NCBI GenBank assembly: GCA_045638545.1
Contig: JAZUBL010000001.1
Span: 1 to 26,279 of the forward strand
Length of the DNA: 26,279 nucleotides
From: UMGS1071 sp045638545
GTDB lineage: Bacteria > Bacillota > Clostridia > Oscillospirales > Acutalibacteraceae
Direction of reading: 5' to 3'
How positions within the stretch are numbered: position 1 is the stretch's first letter; each line of letters opens with the position of its first letter. Of this stretch, positions 22,690-26,279 are shown piece after piece. The notes under the pieces are model-generated. The model had not been told where the DNA came from and ran no database searches. It saw nothing but the letters and a program-made list of their open reading frames with translations. The translations under genes were made by a program, and so were the position numbers.

Positions 22690-23614
22690 GTTTTTTGGCA
22701 TTGATACCAGTAACTACACCACCTCTGCTGCTGTTTATGCAGATGGCGTGGTAGAGCAGAATAAAAAGCTCCTTCCGGTAAAGGAAGGCCAGCTTGGCCT
22801 GCGCCAGAGTGATGCAGTATATCATCACGTGCAGCAGCTGCCGGAAATTGCCGCGCCGCTTCTGCAGAAAGAAGAGCCGATCACTGCAATCGGTGTTTCC
22901 GCTCGCCCAAGAGATCAGGAAGGCTCTTATATGCCATGCTTCAGTGTTGGCTGGGGTCTGGCCAAAAGCCTTTCCGATGCGCTTCATGTGCCGCTCTATG
23001 ACTTTTCTCATCAGGCAGGCCATATTGCGGCGGCGTTGTATTCTGCAGGCAAACTGGAACTGATGAAAGAAAAGTTTATTGCATACCACGTTTCCGGCGG
23101 TACAACAGAAGCTGTTCTTGTAACACCGGACGAAGAGCATGTACTCCACTGCGAGATCCTTTCTCAGTCTATGGATCTGAAAGGCGGACAGGCAGTCGAC
23201 CGTGTTGGTCTGCAGCTTGGCCTGCAGTTTCCATGCGGTAAAGAGCTGGAAAAACTGGCGCTGCAATGGACAGAGAAGGTTTCTGTCCGCGCAACCATGA
23301 AAGGCAATGACTTCTGTCTGTCCGGTCTGGAGAACCAGTGCCAGAAAATGCTCCAGCAGGGGGAACCAAAGGAGAAGATTTCCCGCTATTGCCTGGAGGC
23401 GATTGCTATTGCGCTGGAGAAATCCTGTGCACTTCTGTTGGAGCAACATGGCAACCTGCCGGTTGTGTTTGCAGGCGGTGTAATGTCCAACTCTATTATT
23501 CGGGAAAAGCTGACAAAGAAGTTCGGCGCTTATTTTGCTGCGCCGGAGTTCTCCACTGACAATGCGGCCGGTGTAGCAATTCTGACCGCAGTAAAGCACG
23601 GTGAAAGCGTATGA
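22682..23614 (+). CDS. TsaD/Kae1-like paralog (peptidase M22 superfamily), function unknown
   Basis: A 310-residue member of the Kae1/TsaD (former 'glycoprotease') superfamily, the ASKHA-fold family whose canonical member makes the t6A modification of tRNA. It keeps the metal-binding HxxxH (H110, H114 in SHQAGHIAAAL), a phosphate-binding-like VSGGTTE (138-143) and the late aspartate D293 in TDNAAG. TsaD would read SGGHT, so the loop differs, and the protein is shorter than typical TsaD (about 340). I therefore call it a paralog and not tsaD itself. Start ATG 22682 overlaps nusB; ATGA links it to xseA. Its location in a nusB-xseA operon is its best functional clue. Confidence 0.82.
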   Translation: MRKFFGIDTSNYTTSAAVYADGVVEQNKKLLPVKEGQLGLRQSDAVYHHVQQLPEIAAPLLQKEEPITAIGVSARPRDQEGSYMPCFSVGWGLAKSLSDALHVPLYDFSHQAGHIAAALYSAGKLELMKEKFIAYHVSGGTTEAVLVTPDEEHVLHCEILSQSMDLKGGQAVDRVGLQLGLQFPCGKELEKLALQWTEKVSVRATMKGNDFCLSGLENQCQKMLQQGEPKEKISRYCLEAIAIALEKSCALLLEQHGNLPVVFAGGVMSNSIIREKLTKKFGAYFAAPEFSTDNAAGVAILTAVKHGESV

Positions 23615-24840
23615 TCAGAAAACCAGTTCTGCTGACTGTTTCTCAGCTGAACCGTTATATCAAAGCAAAATTTGAGGAAGATGGAAATCTCTCTGCTGTA
23701 TTTCTCAGCGGTGAGATTTCCAATTTTACCAATCATTATAAATCAGGTCATCTGTATTTTTCCCTGAAAGACGAAACTGCTGCTATAAAAGCTGTGATGT
23801 TTTCTTCAGCGGCGTCCCGTCTGCGCTTTCTGCCAAAAGACGGCATGAAAGTGATTGTTCGAGGCCGTGTTTCTGTTTACGAAGCTACCGGCCAATATCA
23901 GCTTTATGTGGATGACATGCAGCCGGACGGTGTTGGTGCGCTGAATCTTGCCTATGAACAGCTGAAAGCTAAGCTGGAAAAGGAAGGATTATTTGCACCG
24001 GAGAAAAAGAAACCGATCCCAAAGTTTCCGCAGAGAATCGGTGTTGTCACATCTCCAACCGGTGCGGCAGTACAGGATATTAAACAGATTCTTGCTCGCC
24101 GGTATCCGCTGGCAGAGGTCATTCTCGCGCCGGTACTGGTACAGGGCGATGGCGCGGCGCTGCAGATTGCGGAGGCGATTGAAAAGTTTAATCGTCTGCA
24201 GTGTGCCGATGTGCTGATTGTTGGCCGCGGCGGCGGCTCCATGGAAGATCTGTGGGCGTTCAATGAAGAAATCGTAGCCCGTGCTGTCGCTGCCTCTCAG
24301 ATCCCTGTTATTTCTGCAGTAGGTCACGAGACAGATTTTACCATCTGCGATTTTGCAGCGGACCTTCGTGCACCAACACCATCTGCAGCAGCGGAACTGG
24401 CAACACCGGATCAGGAGGAACTGAAAGATGTACTGCTGAGCTATCGCTATACGATTTCTCATCTGATGCGGACACAGCTGCGGTATCAAAAGCAGCAGCT
24501 GGACGAGCTTTCCGCCTGCCGTTATCTGTCTGATCCAACTTTCTGGATCACAGAGCGGCATCAGCGGCTGGATGTGCTTGCAGAGCGGCTGAAGGCCACA
24601 ATGAAGATGCAGGTCAGCGAGCAGAAGAGCAGACTTGCAGCATTTGCAGGGAAGCTGGATGGGTTAAGTCCGTTGAAAGTACTGGAACGCGGTTTTGTTT
24701 ATGCATCTGACAATAAGGGAAGACTGATTGCAGATGCAGAACAGCTAACGGCGGGCGATGCAATCTGCCTGCAGATGAAAAATGGAATTGCCCATTGTAC
24801 GGTAGATGTAGTAGAAAAGGCTGGTGATCATCATGAATAA
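23611..24840 (+). CDS. xseA: Exodeoxyribonuclease VII large subunit
   Basis: XseA is the catalytic subunit of the single-strand-specific exonuclease VII. The 409-residue protein starts with an OB-fold domain (about 1-100, SQLNRYIKAKFEEDGNLSAVFLSGEISNF). The catalytic domain follows with IGVVTSPTGAAVQDI (about 145-160), VGRGGGSMEDLWAFNEE (about 206-222) and PVISAVGHETDFTICDFAADLRAPTPSAAAE (about 231-261). A coiled-coil region (about 270-350) and a C-terminal block follow. Both flanking genes overlap it (ATGA with the TsaD paralog, eight bases with xseB), so the operon is tight. Confidence 0.97.
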   Translation: MIRKPVLLTVSQLNRYIKAKFEEDGNLSAVFLSGEISNFTNHYKSGHLYFSLKDETAAIKAVMFSSAASRLRFLPKDGMKVIVRGRVSVYEATGQYQLYVDDMQPDGVGALNLAYEQLKAKLEKEGLFAPEKKKPIPKFPQRIGVVTSPTGAAVQDIKQILARRYPLAEVILAPVLVQGDGAALQIAEAIEKFNRLQCADVLIVGRGGGSMEDLWAFNEEIVARAVAASQIPVISAVGHETDFTICDFAADLRAPTPSAAAELATPDQEELKDVLLSYRYTISHLMRTQLRYQKQQLDELSACRYLSDPTFWITERHQRLDVLAERLKATMKMQVSEQKSRLAAFAGKLDGLSPLKVLERGFVYASDNKGRLIADAEQLTAGDAICLQMKNGIAHCTVDVVEKAGDHHE

Positions 24841-25036
24841 AAAAATGACATTTGAAACAGCAATGCAGAAGCTGCAGGAGATTGTAGCCAAGCTGGAAAG
24901 CGGCTCCCTTTCTCTGGAGGAGTCGCTGAAGCTGTTTGAAGAGGGAACAGCGCTGTCTGCTCATTGCTACGGCAAGCTGGAGCAGGCAGAGCAGAAAATC
25001 CGGGAAATTGATGAATTGGAGAAAGCGTATGAGTAG
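24833..25036 (+). CDS. xseB: Exodeoxyribonuclease VII small subunit
   Basis: The small helical partner that binds XseA in multiple copies. The 67-residue protein is of normal size. It shows FETAMQKLQEIVAKLESGSLSLEESLKLFEEGTAL, the classic XseB helical hairpin. Start ATG 24833 overlaps the xseA stop; an in-frame GTG at 24824 and ATG at 24845 are alternatives. It overlaps the ispA start by eight bases. Confidence 0.95.
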   Translation: MNKKMTFETAMQKLQEIVAKLESGSLSLEESLKLFEEGTALSAHCYGKLEQAEQKIREIDELEKAYE

Positions 25037-25928
25037 TTTATCAGAACGCCAATTGGCTTTATTAAACAAGGTAGAAGCAAGCCTGGACGCTTATGTACCG
25101 GCAGGCAATCCACTGTATCAGAAGCTGATCGATTCTATGCGCTACAGTCTGCTGGATGGCGGCAAGCGCATTCGTCCGCTGCTGACACTGGAGTTCTGTG
25201 CGCTCAGCGGCGGCAATGCAGAGGATGCGATGCCGTTTGGCTGTGCATTGGAAATGATCCACACTTATTCTCTGATTCACGATGATCTGCCGTGTATGGA
25301 CGATGACGATATGCGCCGCGGCAGACCATCTAACCATAAAGTGTACGAAGAAGACACCGCTCTCCTTGCCGGTGATGCGCTGCAGGCACACGCTTTTGCA
25401 ACAATGCTGTCAGATGAAGTCATCGCAAAAGTTAGCGGTGACCGCGCAGCCAGAGCGGCTTTTTGTCTTGCAAAAGCAGCAGGTGCTTACGGCATGGTAG
25501 GCGGTCAGGTGATTGACCTTGCTTCCGAAGGCAAAAAAGTTTCTGTGGACATTCTGAAGCAGATGCACGCCTGCAAGACAGGCGCTCTGATTTCTGCGGC
25601 CTGTGAAATGGGCTGTATCATCGGCGGTGCGTCAGCAGAGCAGATCGAGGCAGCGCGTCTTTTTGCAGCGAATATCGGCCTTGCATTCCAGGTGGTAGAT
25701 GATATTCTGGATGTGACCAGCACAACAGAAGAGCTGGGCAAGAAAGTGGGCAGTGATGCGCAGAACGAAAAGTCCACATACGTAACGGAGCTTGGCCTGG
25801 AAAAAGCGCAGGAACTGGCAGATTCTTTGACTGAAGAAGCAATTCAGGCGCTGGATGTATTCCCGGATGGTGCTGTAAAAAATGACGTTATTGCACTTGC
25901 GAAATATCTTGCAGTGCGTAAAAAATAA
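25029..25928 (+). CDS. ispA: Geranylgeranyl/farnesyl diphosphate synthase family (IspA, type II FPPS)
   Basis: A trans-prenyltransferase that condenses IPP with allylic diphosphates, probably to farnesyl diphosphate for undecaprenyl and quinone-type products. The 299-residue protein has the first aspartate-rich motif DDLPCMD (D85, D86, D91) with the bacterial two-residue insertion, and the second DDILD (D224, D225, D228). An aromatic residue (Y80) five positions before the first motif favours C15 as product. GGKRIRP (44-50) binds diphosphate. ATG 25029 overlaps xseB; the frame's upstream part to 24936 is xseB sequence in another frame. xseAB-ispA order is as in Bacillus. Confidence 0.94.
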   Translation: MSSLSERQLALLNKVEASLDAYVPAGNPLYQKLIDSMRYSLLDGGKRIRPLLTLEFCALSGGNAEDAMPFGCALEMIHTYSLIHDDLPCMDDDDMRRGRPSNHKVYEEDTALLAGDALQAHAFATMLSDEVIAKVSGDRAARAAFCLAKAAGAYGMVGGQVIDLASEGKKVSVDILKQMHACKTGALISAACEMGCIIGGASAEQIEAARLFAANIGLAFQVVDDILDVTSTTEELGKKVGSDAQNEKSTYVTELGLEKAQELADSLTEEAIQALDVFPDGAVKNDVIALAKYLAVRKK

Positions 25929-25944
25929 AAAATGCTGATTTTTA

Positions 25945-25960
25945 TTGGTCAATTGACTAA
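25945..25960. repeat. Near-perfect palindrome between ispA and rplU
   Basis: TTGGTCAATTGACTAA is an inverted repeat with one mismatched pair (14 of 16 bases symmetric) and a perfect GTCAATTGAC core at 25948-25957. It lies 79 bases before the rplU -35 box. It could be an operator, but no partner copy is seen. Confidence 0.3.
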
Positions 25961-26038
25961 ATCCACAATATGAATTGATGAACTTTGTTAGTCGAAACAT
26001 ATATCTTGTGTATTTTGGCCGAAAATCAGAAAAAACAT

Positions 26039-26067
26039 TTGACATACACGATAGTTTGTGTTATGCT
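26039..26067 (+). promoter_or_regulatory. Strong sigma-A promoter of rplU
   Basis: A consensus TTGACA (26039-26044), 17-base spacer and TATGCT (26062-26067). The predicted start is near 26074, giving a 75-base leader before rplU. Confidence 0.85.
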
Positions 26068-26073
26068 ATAGAA

Positions 26074-26148
26074 GCCGCATATTATGGGTATTAAGTGATA
26101 CGTTCCACCCATCGTAGCGAGATTATAATAGAAGGTAGGACCTTTAGA
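26074..26148 (+). ncRNA. Candidate ribosomal protein L21 leader
   Basis: The leader contains ATGGGT (26084-26089) able to pair with ACCCAT (26107-26112), and a 5-bp hairpin AAGGT/ACCTT (26132-26136 with 26140-26144) that overlaps the probable Shine-Dalgarno. L21 leaders are a known structured family upstream of rplU in Firmicutes, so an autoregulatory element is expected here. I could not check it against the family model. Confidence 0.45.
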
Positions 26149-26279
26149 ATGTTTGCAGTAATCGAAACAGGCGGCAAGCAGTACAAAGTACAGAATGGCG
26201 ATGTCATTTATGTAGAGAAGCTTGCAGCAGAAGAAAACGCAGAGGTTAGCTTCCAGGTTGTAGCACTTGGCGGCGAAGA
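26149..26279 (+). CDS. rplU: 50S ribosomal protein L21 (3' truncated by window end)
   Basis: The first 43 codons of L21, a 23S rRNA-binding protein of the large subunit. The N-terminus FAVIETGGKQYKVQNGDVIYVEKL is diagnostic. ATG 26149 has AGGTAGGA about eight bases upstream, partly within a small hairpin. Codons are strongly biased, as for a ribosomal protein. The gene continues past the window; rpmA is the expected neighbour. Confidence 0.97.
   Translation, partial: MFAVIETGGKQYKVQNGDVIYVEKLAAEENAEVSFQVVALGGE

Noticed and set aside
22583..23599. A 338-residue minus-strand frame opposite the TsaD-like gene
   Set aside because: Same reason: it is explained by codon bias of the sense gene and has no ribosome binding site or family features.
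25924..25946. AATAAAAA/TTTTTATT hairpin after ispA as a terminator
   Set aside because: The stem is entirely A-T, overlaps the ispA stop codon and is not followed by a proper T-run; it is too weak to call.

Overview
The window reads as about 26 kb of chromosome from a spore-forming Clostridia bacterium. The complete eight-gene spoIIIA sporulation operon, the MurT/GatD cell-wall amidation pair, the IspH-ribosomal protein S1 fusion and a BaiN-like gene beside cmk all point that way. Codon use and gene order suggest an Oscillospirales (Ruminococcaceae-like) organism, but the genus cannot be named from the sequence. Every convincing gene is on the + strand. I see no tRNA, rRNA, insertion sequence, prophage or CRISPR array. 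This is mostly core genome, so the interest lies in gene architecture and regulation.

Layout. (1) 2-1036 is the 3' end of uvrA. (2) 1165-5416 is a likely operon: a DUF5685-like protein, a J-domain protein with a cysteine-rich tail, a small membrane protein, murT and gatD, closed by a terminator at 5432-5459. (3) From a promoter at 5529 runs rpiR-like regulator, BaiN-like flavoprotein, cmk, two plsC-like acyltransferases and ispH-rpsA, ending at a terminator at 11701-11732. (4) 11817-14521 holds yunB (sporulation) and ligA (NAD-dependent DNA ligase), with a long terminator at 14541-14605. (5) 14702-17101 is a peroxide-defence unit: a Fur/PerR-like operator over a strong promoter, ahpC, and a flavoprotein that looks like AhpF with its two halves in swapped order. 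Two terminators follow. (6) 17263-22147 is spoIIIAA-AH, encoding the mother-cell ATPase and channel that joins the forespore. (7) 22195-25928 is nusB, a TsaD/Kae1-like paralog, xseA, xseB and ispA, with nusB preceded by its own promoter and a terminator hairpin. (8) From 26039 a consensus promoter and structured leader precede the truncated rplU (L21).

How the genes work together. IspH and IspA are two steps of isoprenoid supply. Two PlsC-like enzymes serve phospholipid synthesis. MurT/GatD amidates lipid II. Cmk, LigA, UvrA and XseAB serve nucleotide supply and DNA repair. S1, L21 and NusB belong to translation and transcription.

The strongest leads are these. The permuted AhpF is an apparent analogue of the reductase-thioredoxin fusions that feed 2-Cys peroxiredoxins elsewhere. 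A near-perfect Shine-Dalgarno and ATG lie exactly at the IspH/S1 junction, so free S1 may be made from the fusion gene. A pair of DDxxD motifs in the DUF5685-like protein recalls class I prenyl synthases. A promoter-terminator arrangement sits directly in front of nusB, which encodes a transcription elongation/antitermination factor.
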